In this document: positions 21,831 through 33,275 of the stretch, in pieces
Layout of the letters: each line of letters begins with the position of its first letter
How positions within the stretch are numbered: the first letter of the stretch is position 1
DNA from: Haliclona indistincta
Lineage: Eukaryota > Porifera > Demospongiae > Haplosclerida > Chalinidae
Length of the DNA stretch: 64,000 bases
Reading direction: 5' to 3'
Assembly: GCA_964017065.1 (NCBI GenBank)
Contig: OZ024785.1
Coordinates: 12,231,086-12,295,085 of the forward strand
The notes under the pieces: model-generated
What the model saw: the letters and a program-made list of their open reading frames with translations, nothing else
Told to the model about the DNA's origin: nothing
Databases searched by the model: none
Program-made: the position numbers and the translations under genes

Positions 21831-22411
21831 AAGATGCTGTGACTATACTCATGGATAATGGCCGGACGATTTATTGTCCATGCCATTGTCCATGATTTTG
21901 TTATTGTCCATGACAAAATCTATGGTTACATTGTATACACAAATAAACTGCTTATAACTCCATGGGCAGAATTACCAACACACAACACACAACACACAAC
22001 ACAACCTCTTCACACACTTGTAGCTAGATTCACTATGTTTTTTTCTCAACAAATTGCACCACAACTCTGACTCCGCATTTCTTCAACATACATACACTAG
22101 AGCCAGTTAGCTACTGAAACCTATTTATCAAACCTTCACACTTTAACTAGCTCTGGTATCACAATTGATGAAGTGATGCACTGTAAAGTGATGCACTGTA
22201 GGCAACAGAAGTTGGCGTGCGAAGTGGGCCTGAAAAATGTTTGCAAATCATTATTATTCATGATCATGCAAAAGACTTGGCGTGTTACTTAGTAGTGAAT
22301 ATAATTAACTGGGTAATTTCAAGGTGATGCTCCAGCACCGGCTCCTTGAAATCAAACGATATCTATAGAGAAAAAAGAGAGGAAGAGGAGAGTGCATCAG
22401 ACTCTAAAGCA

Positions 22412-22650
22412 AGAGTGAGTGAGTGAGTGAGTGAGTGAGCGAGCGAGTGAGTGAGTGATTGAGTGAGGGAGGGAGGGAGGGAGGGAGGGAGGGAGGGAGG
22501 GAGGGAGGGAGGGAGGGAGGGAGGGAGGGAGTGATTGAGTGAGTGAGTGAGTGAGTGAGTGAGTGAGTGAGTGAGTGAGTGATTGAGTGAGGGAGGGAGG
22601 GAGTGATTGAGTGAGTGAGTGAGTGAGTGAGTGAGTGACTGAGTGACTGA
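22412..22650. repeat. (GAGT)n/(GAGG)n microsatellite, unit 2
   Basis: Blocks of GAGT surround a long run of GAGG (about 22,465-22,530) with scattered GATT and GACT units. It is an expanded form of the unit-1 and unit-3 arrays. ORFs across it are strings of Ser, Leu, Thr, His and Pro and are not genes. Confidence 0.95.
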
Positions 22651-22828
22651 GCAAATGGATAATGTCCCACAACAAAACTTGTGAAACTTTATAACAGCTA
22701 TTCATATTTCAGTACAGCTATGGCTATTAACTTGAAGATACATTCCAAGCTGAGGAAGGAGGATTAAAAGCCAGTACTGTATTAAGAGAAGGCAGAGCAT
22801 GCATCAGCATCAATGAGATGCATTTTGT

Positions 22829-23247
22829 AATGGATAATGGATCGACCTACTGTACAGTAACAGATGGTAGGATAATGGATCGACCAACAGTACAGTAACA
22901 TATGGTAGGATAATGAATTGACCTACAGTACAGTAACAGATGGTAGGATAATGAATTGACCTACTGTACAGTAACAGATGGTAGGATAATGGATCGACCT
23001 ACAGTACAGTAACAGATGGTAGGATAATGGTTCGACCAACAGTACAGTAACAGATGGTAGGATAATGGATCGACCAACAGTACAGTAAAAGATGGTAGGA
23101 TAATGGATCAACCTACAGTACAGTAACAGATGGTAGGATAATGAATTGACCTACAGTACAGTAACAGATGGTAGGATAATGAATCGACCTACAGTACAGT
23201 AACAGATGGTAGGATGATGGATTGACCTACAGTACAGTAACAGATGG
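22829..23247. repeat. 38-bp minisatellite, about 11 copies (unit 2)
   Basis: It is the same unit as at 9345 but with more variation (GGATCGACC, GAATTGACC and GGTTCGACC variants). It also ends directly at the second relic fragment. Confidence 0.93.
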
Positions 23248-23603
23248 ATTTTACTACTGTAAAAATATCACAATGTCCAATTCCACTATCCCAAATAACA
23301 ATATGACAACGATCACTCTTATTGAAGCCAATATGAGGATCAAGGACATGATAAAAGAAATGGGTGTGTTTATTAATGTGAATATAAAATGCCATTTCAG
23401 TTTTGTTCTCTCAACTGGCGCTTGTCACTGTAACAAATTCTTACATGATTAATCATTTCTTAATGTTTCTGCCACTCCATGCAAGTTTGTAAGACCAGTT
23501 AACAGTTGGTTTACCTATGTCAATGACCCTCAATGTATAACAGGTACCATCAATTGTCCTTTTGACTATATCAAACTAGTAGCACCAGATCGTCCAATAG
23601 AGA
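23248..23603 (+). pseudogene. Relic of a beta-helix gene, second part (unit 2)
   Basis: It matches 9725-10036: NNMTTITLIEANMR is followed by the region with VLSTGACHC and then a stop (FLHD). It keeps the same internal deletion of about 230 codons, so the deletion is older than the unit duplication. Confidence 0.85.
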
Positions 23604-23659
23604 AGGTACCAGCTGGTCTTAGCACATGCCCCTTGCTAACTTGTTAGTTGTAGTTTGTA

Positions 23660-23804
23660 TACAGGGGATTGCTAGTTACTTGACCGAAAATTTGCTGCTA
23701 GCGCATGCACACACTACAGTTTCTGAACAATTAGTATACAGAAATACGCTATGCACACTCCGTAGCAGAAAATTGTTTTGTCAAGCAACCTGCAATCCCC
23801 TGTA
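23660..23804. mobile_element. 145-bp MITE, unit 2 copy
   Basis: It is the same element, at the same relative place, as 10121-10265, with several substitutions in the left arm. Confidence 0.78.
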
Positions 23805-24147
23805 GTTTGAGCAAGTTATGCCTGCAAGTGCTTATGATGTAAAGTCCATGTACTTTGAAATACTTTCAAGTACATTCAGAATTTTAAGTAAGAGTACAAA
23901 TATATTTGTACTTTTACTTAATTCTGAAAGGAAACATTCTATAGCAGAGTATGAGCACCAAAGTACTTAAGTACATGAAAAAGTACTTGACATTCCATTA
24001 CTGACAAAAGTACTTAAGTACTTGACTCCAACCCCTGGTAGTGCATAATACTAACTACTTTTTGTTTCCAGTGAAGCGTCACCTTCAAGAGCCCTTCTTT
24101 TATATATCATTTCGTTCATCAGTTGATGGTTCACGCTCTGGAGCACC

Positions 24148-27100
24148 ATGGCAGCACTACTTGTGTTGCTGTTCTTACTGGTTGGGCCTCTAACTATGAT
24201 CACGGCTAATGATATCTACTATGTCACAGCTAACAATTCTGATAAATCTTGTCCTCCTCAACAAATGTGCCACAACCTATCCTACTATGTCTCCCAGCCT
24301 GACTCTTACTTTACCAGTAACACTACCATCATATTTTTAGAAGGACAACACAGCTTTAACACCGATATAATCAGTATCTCTGAAGTACACAACCTGACAC
24401 TGAAGGGACAAGGTCGGTGGCCGATAACAGGAGCTGAAGAGACTGTGATGCAGTCTACTGTCATTATTAGCTGTGGCACAGAAGGAGGAGGTTTCTTTTT
24501 TGAAAGATCTCATAACATCACTGTTAAAGGTCTTACTGTTGTTAACTGCAAAGGATATAACTATTCGGTGTTTAACTTTTGGACAGTCAAATGTCTTAAT
24601 TTTCGAATGAATTCAATCCAAAACATGTCGGGATATGGTATATTCACTCATAATTGTCAAGATACTATTATCACCAACTGTTCCTTCTATCATTCACTAC
24701 CTGGAACAGGACGCGGAATAGGAATTAGATACAGAGATTATAACAGTGACAATAATCCAACTCTGGAGCTGTCTTATTCCAACATGACCAAGTGTAACAG
24801 CAATTATGTTGGGGGAGGTGGTATATACTTACAAGCATGGTCATATACCGGTTCTCTGCTGTTTAGACATTTGGTATTAACACAAAACAAAGGATACTAT
24901 GGTGGAGGCTTGTTTGCTGATTTGAAGGGAAATGGCAAAGTGACACTCATTATCAGCAATTCTGTTTTCTCTCGTGGATCTGCAACATTTGCTGGTGGTG
25001 GAATTTACTTTACTGATATAACTATCAGATCTAATATTATAATCGAAAACACAACATTAATGGAAAACATAGGGCCTGTGAGCAGTGATATGCAGCTAAG
25101 CATCGATATGTCTCGTCAAATTCAGGTTTCACTAACTTTCCTTAGCTCAACCATTATACACACTGAGACTTCTTCAAACTATGGTGTTCAGGTCAGTGGC
25201 TGCTGTGCTGATGTAACACTCATCGATACTAACATGACATTTGCTAACCTAAGTTTTGCAGGCTTTCTGATGAGAGTAATTCCAGCTTTTATGCCTAACA
25301 AGTTTAAAATGATTGGTTGCCAGATTAAGGGATGTCAAAATACACCTAAAATTCTGCATTTTTTTCAAACGGAAACTCTCATTGCAAACAGCAGGTTCTT
25401 CAACAACACAAGTAAGGTAGCACAAGATAAATCGGTCATTGAATTCTACCATTGTAAAGATATCACAATCTCAAATTCCACTATCTCAGATAACAATATG
25501 ACAGGGATCACTCTTATTGAATCCAATTTAAGGTTCAATGGAGTCAATGTGATACAAAAGAACAGAAACACAGAGGGAGCTGGTATATATCTTCAAAGTG
25601 TCCTGAGTCATATCATAGTCGACGGAAAGTTAATGCTTTATAACAACACTGCTGATAAACAAGGTGGAGCAATTCTTGTAATGAAATCACCAGCGAATGA
25701 TTTGAAATCTCAATGTACTTTGAATTGTGTTGAAAAGTCTAGCTTGGTAATCTTCTCGGGAAATAGGGCTGGAAAAGGAGGAAGTGATATCTATGGTGCC
25801 ATAATGAACAATTGCTACATGTATGATAAAGTCTTTATTCCACATGTAGGACAACCCAATGAAACCTCTTGGTACTTTAATACGCCACTAAAAAAACACT
25901 TTCGCTTCAGTAACACTGACAAACTCTCCTCCATGTCCTCTGACCCCGTCATGATCTGTTTCTGCAATACTAGCAGCAATTTACCAAACTGTTCTGATAG
26001 GACCCAGCATATACAAGCATATCCAGGAGTAGAGTTTAACACATCAATAGCAACAGTAGGATACTATGGTGGTACAAGTCCTGGTGTTGTGCTGGTCAGT
26101 GCTCAGCATGCAACACTAGTTCGAACCTATGGCCAAACTGAGACCACTAACTGTTTTCAGCTTCACATTCTTCTGCAAAAGAATGCAACCACAAAAGTGG
26201 CATTGGTAGATATAAAATTAGAAGATGTAATTAATGAAATGCATGCGTCTATTAAAGTGGATATGAAATGTCCTATCGGCTTTGTTCTCTCAACTGAAAA
26301 ATGTCTCTGTGACAAATTCTTACGCAATAATTATGTTTTATGTACAATTTCTGCCACTCCATACAAGTTTGTAGGACCAGGTAACAGTTGGTTTACCTAT
26401 GTCAATGACACTCAATGTATAACAGGTACCATCAATTGTCCTTTTGACTACTGCAATCGATTCAATGTCTCGTTTGACGTCATGGCACCAGATCGTCAGT
26501 GTGTTGCCAATAGAGAAGGTACGCTTTGTGGACGATGCCAGTCACACCTTAGCATAATGCTAGGATCCAACCGCTGTGGTGCTTGCTCTAACTGGTATCT
26601 ATTCTTATTGCCAGTATTTATCCTCGCTGGCATTGTGTTGGTGAGTGTGTTGATGCACCTTAACTTTAGTGTCTCTGTTGGAACTATCAATGGACTACTG
26701 TTCTATGCTAATATGGTGAAGCTCAATGAAGCATTTTTCTTCCCAAATGGTAGTGTTCCTATTGTGAGCCAGTTCATCTCATGGCTGAACCTTGACCTGG
26801 GTATCGAAGTGTGCTTGTTTGATGGACTGGATGGCTACTGGAACACTTGGTTACAATTTGCTTTTCCAGCTTACCTGTTCCTGCTCATGGGTGGTATTAT
26901 CATCGGCTGTCATTATTCTGTGTGGCTTTGCAGATTGTGTGGTTCTCATACTGTCCCAGCACTAGCTACACTGTTTTTAATGTCTTACACTAAAATTCTA
27001 CTCACAGTCACTAATGCTCTTTCCATGACTCGGCTGCCATGCAATGACAGTATACTGACAGTGTGGAGTGTAGATGGTAACATTGAGTATGGCAGTAGTA

Positions 27101-27864
27101 AGCACTTCATTCTGGTAGTCGTCTCCTGTGGTTTCCTGGTTATTGGACTGGCTTATCCTGTTTTAGTGTTGTGTGCTCCTCTGCTGGAGAGATACAGTAA
27201 CAAGTGCATCCCAAACAAGTTGAATCTTGTGGCAAAATTCAAGCCACTGTTAGATGCTTATGGAGGACCTTACAAAGACAAGTATCGATTCTGGACAGGA
27301 GTGACACTGATGGTGCGACTGATTCTCACTGTGACATTTTCCTTTACTGTAGGAAGACTGGTTATCATCAATGCTTTCATCATCACTACTGTTGTTGTGG
27401 GCATTCTTACACTTTGGACTTTCACGGTAAAAGGTGTTTATAAGAAAATTTATATGAGTTTGCTTGAAGTCTTCTATCTTATCAACATATTTGTATTGAG
27501 CACTGTGAGTTTGGCTATTGCTTCTCTTGGATCAAGGGATTATCAAATAGCTACTATCATCTCTGTTAGTTTATCATTGATGGCTTGTTTTGCAACTATG
27601 GCAATGCATCTCTGGTATAACTTCATTGTTAAAAAGATAAAGAATTGGATAGCGAAAACAAGGTCTACAAATGATATGTCAGGATCTGTTCGGTCTCAAA
27701 GAGCAGTCGAAAATGACAGTCGTCCACCAGTATCTCCTCCATCAGTTGTCTATGGCTCATTCAGAGGACAGCATCGGTTTTTACTGGAGTTACCTAATCA
27801 AGACTGTGATCAAGATTATTCTCCATCTGATTTAGAAAGGGAACCACTAATATTCGATGATTGA
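24148..27864 (+). CDS. Beta-helix ectodomain multipass membrane protein, copy B (1,238 aa)
   Basis: Tandem paralog of the gene at 10537 with the same plan: signal peptide (1-20), N-glycosylated beta-helix ectodomain, cysteine-rich segment, eight or nine membrane helices, and a tail with PPVSPPSVVYGSF. It starts with the same CACCATGG context. Differences cluster in the ectodomain; for example, residues about 180-215 carry a SLPGTGRGIGIRYRD variant. The membrane part is nearly identical except for three extra residues (LWT) before FTVKGVY. The cysteine segment reads STEKCLCDKF instead of STGACHCDKF. AATAAA is at 27924-27929. Function is unknown. Unlike the other two copies, it is not followed by a GPCR gene. 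Confidence 0.85.
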   Translation: MAALLVLLFLLVGPLTMITANDIYYVTANNSDKSCPPQQMCHNLSYYVSQPDSYFTSNTTIIFLEGQHSFNTDIISISEVHNLTLKGQGRWPITGAEETVMQSTVIISCGTEGGGFFFERSHNITVKGLTVVNCKGYNYSVFNFWTVKCLNFRMNSIQNMSGYGIFTHNCQDTIITNCSFYHSLPGTGRGIGIRYRDYNSDNNPTLELSYSNMTKCNSNYVGGGGIYLQAWSYTGSLLFRHLVLTQNKGYYGGGLFADLKGNGKVTLIISNSVFSRGSATFAGGGIYFTDITIRSNIIIENTTLMENIGPVSSDMQLSIDMSRQIQVSLTFLSSTIIHTETSSNYGVQVSGCCADVTLIDTNMTFANLSFAGFLMRVIPAFMPNKFKMIGCQIKGCQNTPKILHFFQTETLIANSRFFNNTSKVAQDKSVIEFYHCKDITISNSTISDNNMTGITLIESNLRFNGVNVIQKNRNTEGAGIYLQSVLSHIIVDGKLMLYNNTADKQGGAILVMKSPANDLKSQCTLNCVEKSSLVIFSGNRAGKGGSDIYGAIMNNCYMYDKVFIPHVGQPNETSWYFNTPLKKHFRFSNTDKLSSMSSDPVMICFCNTSSNLPNCSDRTQHIQAYPGVEFNTSIATVGYYGGTSPGVVLVSAQHATLVRTYGQTETTNCFQLHILLQKNATTKVALVDIKLEDVINEMHASIKVDMKCPIGFVLSTEKCLCDKFLRNNYVLCTISATPYKFVGPGNSWFTYVNDTQCITGTINCPFDYCNRFNVSFDVMAPDRQCVANREGTLCGRCQSHLSIMLGSNRCGACSNWYLFLLPVFILAGIVLVSVLMHLNFSVSVGTINGLLFYANMVKLNEAFFFPNGSVPIVSQFISWLNLDLGIEVCLFDGLDGYWNTWLQFAFPAYLFLLMGGIIIGCHYSVWLCRLCGSHTVPALATLFLMSYTKILLTVTNALSMTRLPCNDSILTVWSVDGNIEYGSSKHFILVVVSCGFLVIGLAYPVLVLCAPLLERYSNKCIPNKLNLVAKFKPLLDAYGGPYKDKYRFWTGVTLMVRLILTVTFSFTVGRLVIINAFIITTVVVGILTLWTFTVKGVYKKIYMSLLEVFYLINIFVLSTVSLAIASLGSRDYQIATIISVSLSLMACFATMAMHLWYNFIVKKIKNWIAKTRSTNDMSGSVRSQRAVENDSRPPVSPPSVVYGSFRGQHRFLLELPNQDCDQDYSPSDLEREPLIFDD

Positions 27865-27929
27865 GATCAATACACTACCTGCATTGCATGCAGTTAGTTT
27901 TGTACAATTGTTGCTTGTTCATTAATAAA

Positions 27930-28240
27930 TTTTTCTGCTTGTTATCAAACTTTTACATGTAAGATGGGGCAATGCCAGATAGCAGATCTAAGTGTCTATG
28001 GACATATAAAATTCACCACCACTCAAAATATCAGCGTTTGAACGCTAATACATTGTATGTAGCCGCCATCTTGTTTTCTCGTTCATCACTACATAGGGAG
28101 TCACTACCGTGCCTCCCTAATAGTTAGGACCTAAACGAGAGTTTGACTTCACATACCACTTATTGCTATACATTGCACCAAATCATCTAAACAAGCTTTT
28201 CTCTCAATTTTTGAGTTTGCAAATAATTATTCACATGCAG
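27930..28240. other. Deletion junction of unit 2 and 5' flank of FN3 copy C
   Basis: After gene B the sequence matches the other units only to about 27,960. A unique stretch (about 27,965-28,123) follows, then FN3 intron sequence resumes at TTAGGACCTAAACGAGAG, equal to 21,256 onward. The GPCR and the five FN3 exons are missing here. Confidence 0.65.
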
Positions 28241-28470
28241 CCAACCCACCACCTGATATACTGGCGCCACTAATAGCTGTGTGGGTTCTATTCGGGGTTG
28301 CAGTTGCTGTAGTTGTTGTCGTTGCTGTATCTGCTATTGATTTCCTCGTGTGGAAAAAAGCGCCTGTGAAAGTGTAAGTATTTGAACCATACACCTTGAC
28401 TGTATCTTATTCATGTTGTCACAGATCACCTTCAGCACCAACATCACCAACTAAAATAGCTGTAATATAA
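28241..28470 (+). pseudogene. FN3-domain membrane protein, copy C, last two exons only
   Basis: The membrane exon (28241-28373, PPPDILAPLIAVWVLFG) and the last exon (28425-28470, ending GCTGTAATATAA) are intact with good splice signals, but no FN3 exons precede them. It is a truncated remnant; it would need new upstream exons to be expressed. Confidence 0.8.
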
Positions 28471-28592
28471 CTACTCTGTCTGTACTAGATGTTTTTGGCA
28501 TGCTTTTTCTAATGTGTCTGATCCTATTAATAACTAAAAGTTATGAATTGACAATAAATGTGATTGAATTGATTAGCAACCAATTGAATTGA

Positions 28593-28705
28593 CAATTGGT
28601 TGCCAGATTGAGGGATGTCAAATGCACCCAAAATTCTGCAAATACTTCAAACGGAAGCTCTCATTGCAAACAGCAGGTTGTTCAACCACACACAAGGGAC
28701 CACAA
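28593..28705 (+). pseudogene. Relic of a beta-helix gene, first part (unit 3)
   Basis: It is the same fragment as 6703 and 21709. Its continuation is at 33579, so about 4.9 kb of repeats now splits it. Confidence 0.78.
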
Positions 28706-29482
28706 GTCAAAGATGCTGTGACTATACTCATGTAATGATTCATTGTCCATGCCATTATCCATGATTTTATCATTGTCTATGACAAAATCATAATACAAAT
28801 AAACTGCTTATAACTCCATGGACAGAATTACCAACACACGACAACACAACCTCTTCACACACTTGTAGCTAGATTCAACTATGTTTTTTTCTCAACAAAT
28901 CACGACACTAATCTGACTCCGCATGTTCAACATACATACACTAGAGCCAGTTAGCTACTGAAACCTATTTACCAAACGCTCACACTTTAACTAGCTCTGG
29001 TATCACAAGTTTTAATGAGATATTTCCGCCTATTTACCAAAGCTTGTACCTTTTTCTGAAGATCCACGAATGGATATGGCTTCCCTTGTACCTATATGTC
29101 AGTGTCGTAGGAAGATATTTTCTAAAGTAATGCACTGTAGACAACAGAAGTTGGCGTGCGAAGTGGGCCAGAAAAATTTTTGCTTATTCATGATTATGCA
29201 ATTTACAGTACGTTGTGCCGCGAATTTCCAGTCTTGATCTTGGTTGGTCTTGCAGAGGCGGTTGCGTGGACGATCGCCTTGAAAATATGCAAAGCGCCAT
29301 GGACCTGTAATAATGAAGCACCAAAGGTGCAGATGCCTCGGTGGAATGCAACCATTTCACATACACAGCAACAAACTGCAGCTGTTGTACCTTGCTGTAC
29401 AGCAATCACAATGCAGTATAATAGTTATGCAATGAAATTCCTGTATGATGAAATTAAAGCTGAAGAGCGCTGCAACAAGCAC

Positions 29483-30510
29483 TGTTAGCAGAATAAGCTA
29501 GTGGGTTGCAACTATGCAATCAGAAGCCTAGCAGTGCTAACCACATGGAATTCAGTTGGGCGTGCCTATAATCAACACAGCACGTGAGCGCTGGTGCTAG
29601 CTTGCTGGAGCTGGCGCTGCAATAGCACGATTGATTTCGATAGCGATAGCGATAGCGCTGCAATAGCACGATTGATTTCGATAGCGATAGCGATAGCGAT
29701 AGCACGATTGATTTCTCAGCACTCACTGTACTACCTTGAGTAAAGAATTGTCTTACAAGCTGTGAAGAAGACTATAGTAGACAGCTTTATCTTCAGCGAA
29801 GTCCCACAATGCTGAGCGAGTCCAGCAATGCCATTCAAGGTAACGAAGCTTTGGAACCAAAAGTCTATCAATTCAATTCCGAGGCAACACCGAGTTGAAC
29901 ATGTATTGCAAGTATCAGCGCTTAGTTTTCCGCCGACGCGGAGTTCTGCCTGCGGACAGAACTAGCTACAGTAAACTCCACCTATTATACAAGCTATAGC
30001 ACATTTCCTGTACAGTAACTATCCACCATTTCACAAACACAGTAACTGCAGATCTATACAGGATTTCTGTACAGCACTGCAACAAGCTGCAATACAGCAC
30101 TGTTTGCAGAATAAGCTAGTGGGTTGCAACTATGCAATCAGAAGCCTAGCAGTGCTAACCACATGGAATTCAGTTGGGCGTGCCTATAATCAACACAGCA
30201 CGTGAGCGCTGGTTGCTACTCAGAGCTGGCTTGCCGCTGCTTAGCGATAGCACGATTGATTTTCTCAGCACTCACTGTACTACCTTGAGTAAAGAATTGT
30301 CTTACAAGCTGTGAAGAAGACTATAGTAGACAGCTTTATCTTCAGCGAAGTTCGGCAAAGCTGAGCGAGTCCAGCAATGCCATTCAAGGTAACGAAGCTT
30401 TGGAACCAAAAGTCTATCAATTCAATTCCGAGGCAACACAGAGTTGAACATGTATTGCAAGTATCAGCGCTTAGTTTTCAGCCGACGCGGAGTTCTGCCT
30501 GCGGACAGAA
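29483..30510. repeat. Duplicated repeat unit of about 450 bp
   Basis: 29483-29962 and 30101-30510 are close copies (GCAGAATAAGCTAGTGGGTT ... GCCGACGCGGAGTTCTGCC). The first has an expanded CGATAG simple repeat (about 29,635-29,700). Related but more diverged units follow at about 31,040 and 31,575. The edges carry TGCCTCGGTGG. I read this as clustered copies of a non-autonomous DNA element. Confidence 0.65.
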
Positions 30511-31893
30511 TGAAAAATGCACCATTGGTGCGGGTTATGCCTCGGTGGATGTGAAAAGTTGAGCATGTACAGCAAGTCATATAATAATCTTTATTATGAT
30601 TAAAAACTATGTATATTATTGCCATAATGAGTGCATTGTACAGCTTGTACTGTATCATTGACATGTGACATGCTTTATGCATAATCTTATTAACAGTACT
30701 GTTAAAGAATTGGTTAGCGTGGTTCAATCACACTGACTCTTGTTCTTGTCAATGTGGTGAAGCATGTTGCTTTCGACCTTTCTTATTCCCACAAGTTTGG
30801 CAATCCTACTGCTTCGGATATATTCAAAGCTCATTTGAAGAAGTTTGTCATATCAAATTCTGCTCTCTGGCAACTTCAATTCGAAAATCAGCGAATTGAA
30901 GAGAATACTGAGTACAATTCCAGTGCGAATTTTTAATTATTATTATGAAAGAAAACGAAATATCAACAAACACAACTGTCCACCATTCTACAGACACAGC
31001 AACTGCAGATGCATGTATACAGGATTTCTGTACAGTAGTGCTTTAGTTATGCAATCAGAAGCCAATCAGTGCTGACCAAAATTCAACTGGGCGTGTCTAC
31101 AGTGTCAGCATACCACGAGCGAGATAGCTTCCATAGCTTGCTTACACGATTTCTCTGGACCTGCGCTGCTATCCTGTAGTAAAATTCTAACCTATCAGCT
31201 TCTAGGCAGTCAACTGTGGACAGCCTTGCCTTCGGAGAAGTCCAGATCGCCAGCAACGGCAAACAAAGTAAGCAAATCACGCCATAACTCTAGAACAAAG
31301 CTTTGTATCGAAATTTCGCTAGTTCACATCCGAGATAATATCGATTTCTACCTGCATTGCAAGTTTCAGAGCTTACCTTTCAGCGTGCGCCGCAAAAATG
31401 ATGTAACAGACAGACTGACTGACTGACAGACAGACAACGCGATTACAGTATGCCTCGTGGCTCCGCCCACCGAGGCATAAAAATAGCACCATAGGTGCTG
31501 ATGCCTCGGTTGATTGACATTATATCCACAAACACAACTATCCACCATTCCACAAACACAGCAACTGCAGATGCTTTAGTTATGCAATCAGAAGCCAATC
31601 ATGCAGTGCTGACCACAATTCAACTGGGCGTGTCTACAATGTTCATTACAGCACACGCATACCACGAGCGAGATAGCTTCCATAGCTTGCTTACACGATT
31701 TCTCTGGACCTGCGCTGCTATCCTGTAGTAAAATTCTAACCTATCAGCTTCTAGGCAGTCAAGTGTGGACAGCTTTGCCTTTGGAGAAGTCCAGATCACC
31801 AGCAACGGTAAACAAACTAAGCAAACCGCGCCATAACTCTAGAACAAAGCTTTGCATCGAACTTTCGCTAATACACAACCGAGATGATTTACA

Positions 31894-32516
31894 CCCGTTT
31901 CGTCGACTCCCGATTCGTCGACTCTCGATTGGTCGACTAATTAATATTCATATTCGCGTTATTACCTGCGCGCGTGCCCGGCGCAGCGCTACGAATGAGT
32001 TCGAACAGCATTCTGTTTCAACTAAATCCTAAACCCTAAACCCTAAAAACCTTCTCCAAACTGTGCAAAGTCGGGAGGGTGTCCTAAACCGGGCCTTCGG
32101 CCCTTGGTAAGCCTAAGGATCGTCGCTAGGGTGTCCTAAAGCGGGCCTTCGGCCCTTGGTAAGCCTAAGGATAGTCGAGAAGGTAGTCCTACCTTCTGCC
32201 CTTGCTAACGATCGTCTAGAGCGTTGTGAATAGACAAAAACTTAAGTTTTTGGAGAGAAAAAACTTATTGAAGTCCGTCTGTTCTTTACAATTCATACGA
32301 ATTGTAAAGAACAGACGGACGTCACTTGAACAGTTTCCGTGACCCACAGATCTACACAAAGGGCTAGCTAGGCAGTGCTTTCATGGAACACACCATGTTC
32401 CAACGTAATTGAAATTCGCTGTAGTGGCCGCATAGCGACCGTACATAGTGGGCGTAACCCAATAATTGACTAGTCGACCAATCGAGAGTCGACGAATCGG
32501 GAGTCGACGAAACGGG
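31894..32516. mobile_element. 623-bp TIR element with CCCTAAA repeats and strong hairpins
   Basis: The left end CCCGTTTCGTCGACTCCCGA is mirrored at the right (TCGGGAGTCGACGAAACGGG); arms are about 48 bp. Inside are three CCCTAAA repeats (about 32,026-32,047), a duplicated block of about 52 bp with GGGCCTTCGGCCC hairpins (32,077-32,180), and a perfect 22-bp-arm palindrome at 32273-32320. The element lies inside a TGCCTCGG-type unit. It has no open frame of note. Confidence 0.8.
32273..32320. repeat. Perfect palindrome, 22-bp arms, 4-base loop
   Basis: GTCCGTCTGTTCTTTACAAT at the left is exactly mirrored at the right around ATAC. It lies inside the TIR element at 31894-32516. Confidence 0.9.
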
Positions 32517-32988
32517 GACAAGCCACCGAGATAATGTCGAGTTATACCTGCATTGCAAGTTTCAGAGCTCACCGTTCAGCGTGCGCCGCAAAAATGGTGT
32601 AACAGACAGACTGACAGACAGACAGAATGACAGACAACGCGATTACAGTATGCCTCGTGGCTCCGCCCACCGAGGCATAATGAATGAATGAATGAATGAA
32701 TGAAGGACAAACCGACGAACTACTGTATGCCTCGTGGCTCCGCCCACCGAGGCATAAAAAGCTTGTTTAATTAATGATATTCACGAAGACTCGGAGTGTT
32801 ACTTAGTAGTGAATATTATTAAGTAGGTAATTTCAAGGTGATGCTCCAGCACCGGTGCACCATTTATTCCTATCGCATAGTGAATACCAGGGTGCTCACG
32901 AGGCCTGTCCCACTCCTTGAAATCAAAGATATCTAGAGAAAAAGAGGGAGGGAGGAATAGAAAGAGAGTACGTCAGACTCTAAAGCAA

Positions 32989-33060
32989 GAGTGAGTGAGT
33001 GAGTGGGTGAGTGAGTGAGTGAGTGAGTGAGTGAGTGAGTGAGTGAGTGAGTGAGTGAGC
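32989..33060. repeat. (GAGT)n microsatellite, unit 3
   Basis: About 17 GAGT copies with one GGGT variant. It corresponds to those at 9013 and 22412. Confidence 0.95.
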
Positions 33061-33275
33061 GAATGGATAATGTCCCAGAACAAAACTTGTGATACTTTAT
33101 AACAGCTATTTCAGTAAAGCTAATTGTCCTTATGGCTATGATACCATACCATGACTTAACTTCCAGAGAAATTAATAATTATTGAACAGGAAAGGACATT
33201 GCATAAAGCTGATGAAGGAGGGTTAAAGCCCAGTAATGTATTAAGAGAAGGCAGAGCATGAGTCAGCATGATTGT

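Larger units (their letters stand above)
30537..32755. mobile_element. Cluster of elements with TATGCCTCGGTGG / CCACCGAGGCATA ends
   Basis: ATGCCTCGGTGG occurs at 29,331, 30,537 and 31,500 (variant), and its reverse complement, CCACCGAGGCATA, at about 31,470, 32,669 and 32,744. The inner parts of successive units are alike (CAATCAGAAGCC, TGTGGACAGC, CAAGCTTTG.. blocks). No transposase is seen. The copies appear inserted into or beside one another. Confidence 0.6.

Noticed and set aside
22397..22705. Minus-strand ORFs rich in Ser, Leu, Thr, His and Pro
   Set aside because: They are translations of the GAGT/GAGG microsatellite, open only because the repeat has no stop in those frames.
29156..29488. 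110-aa plus ORF
   Set aside because: It spans repeat-unit sequence shared with 22,200 and 29,330. It has no domain, no splice support and no conserved frame.
32026..32047. CCCTAAA repeats as evidence of a chromosome end
   Set aside because: There are only three repeats, and they are inside a transposon with both ends present; it is interstitial.
32077..32180. GGGCCTTCGGCCC hairpins read as bacterial terminators
   Set aside because: They lie in a duplicated block of a TIR element in a eukaryotic locus, with no gene ending there and no T-run after them.
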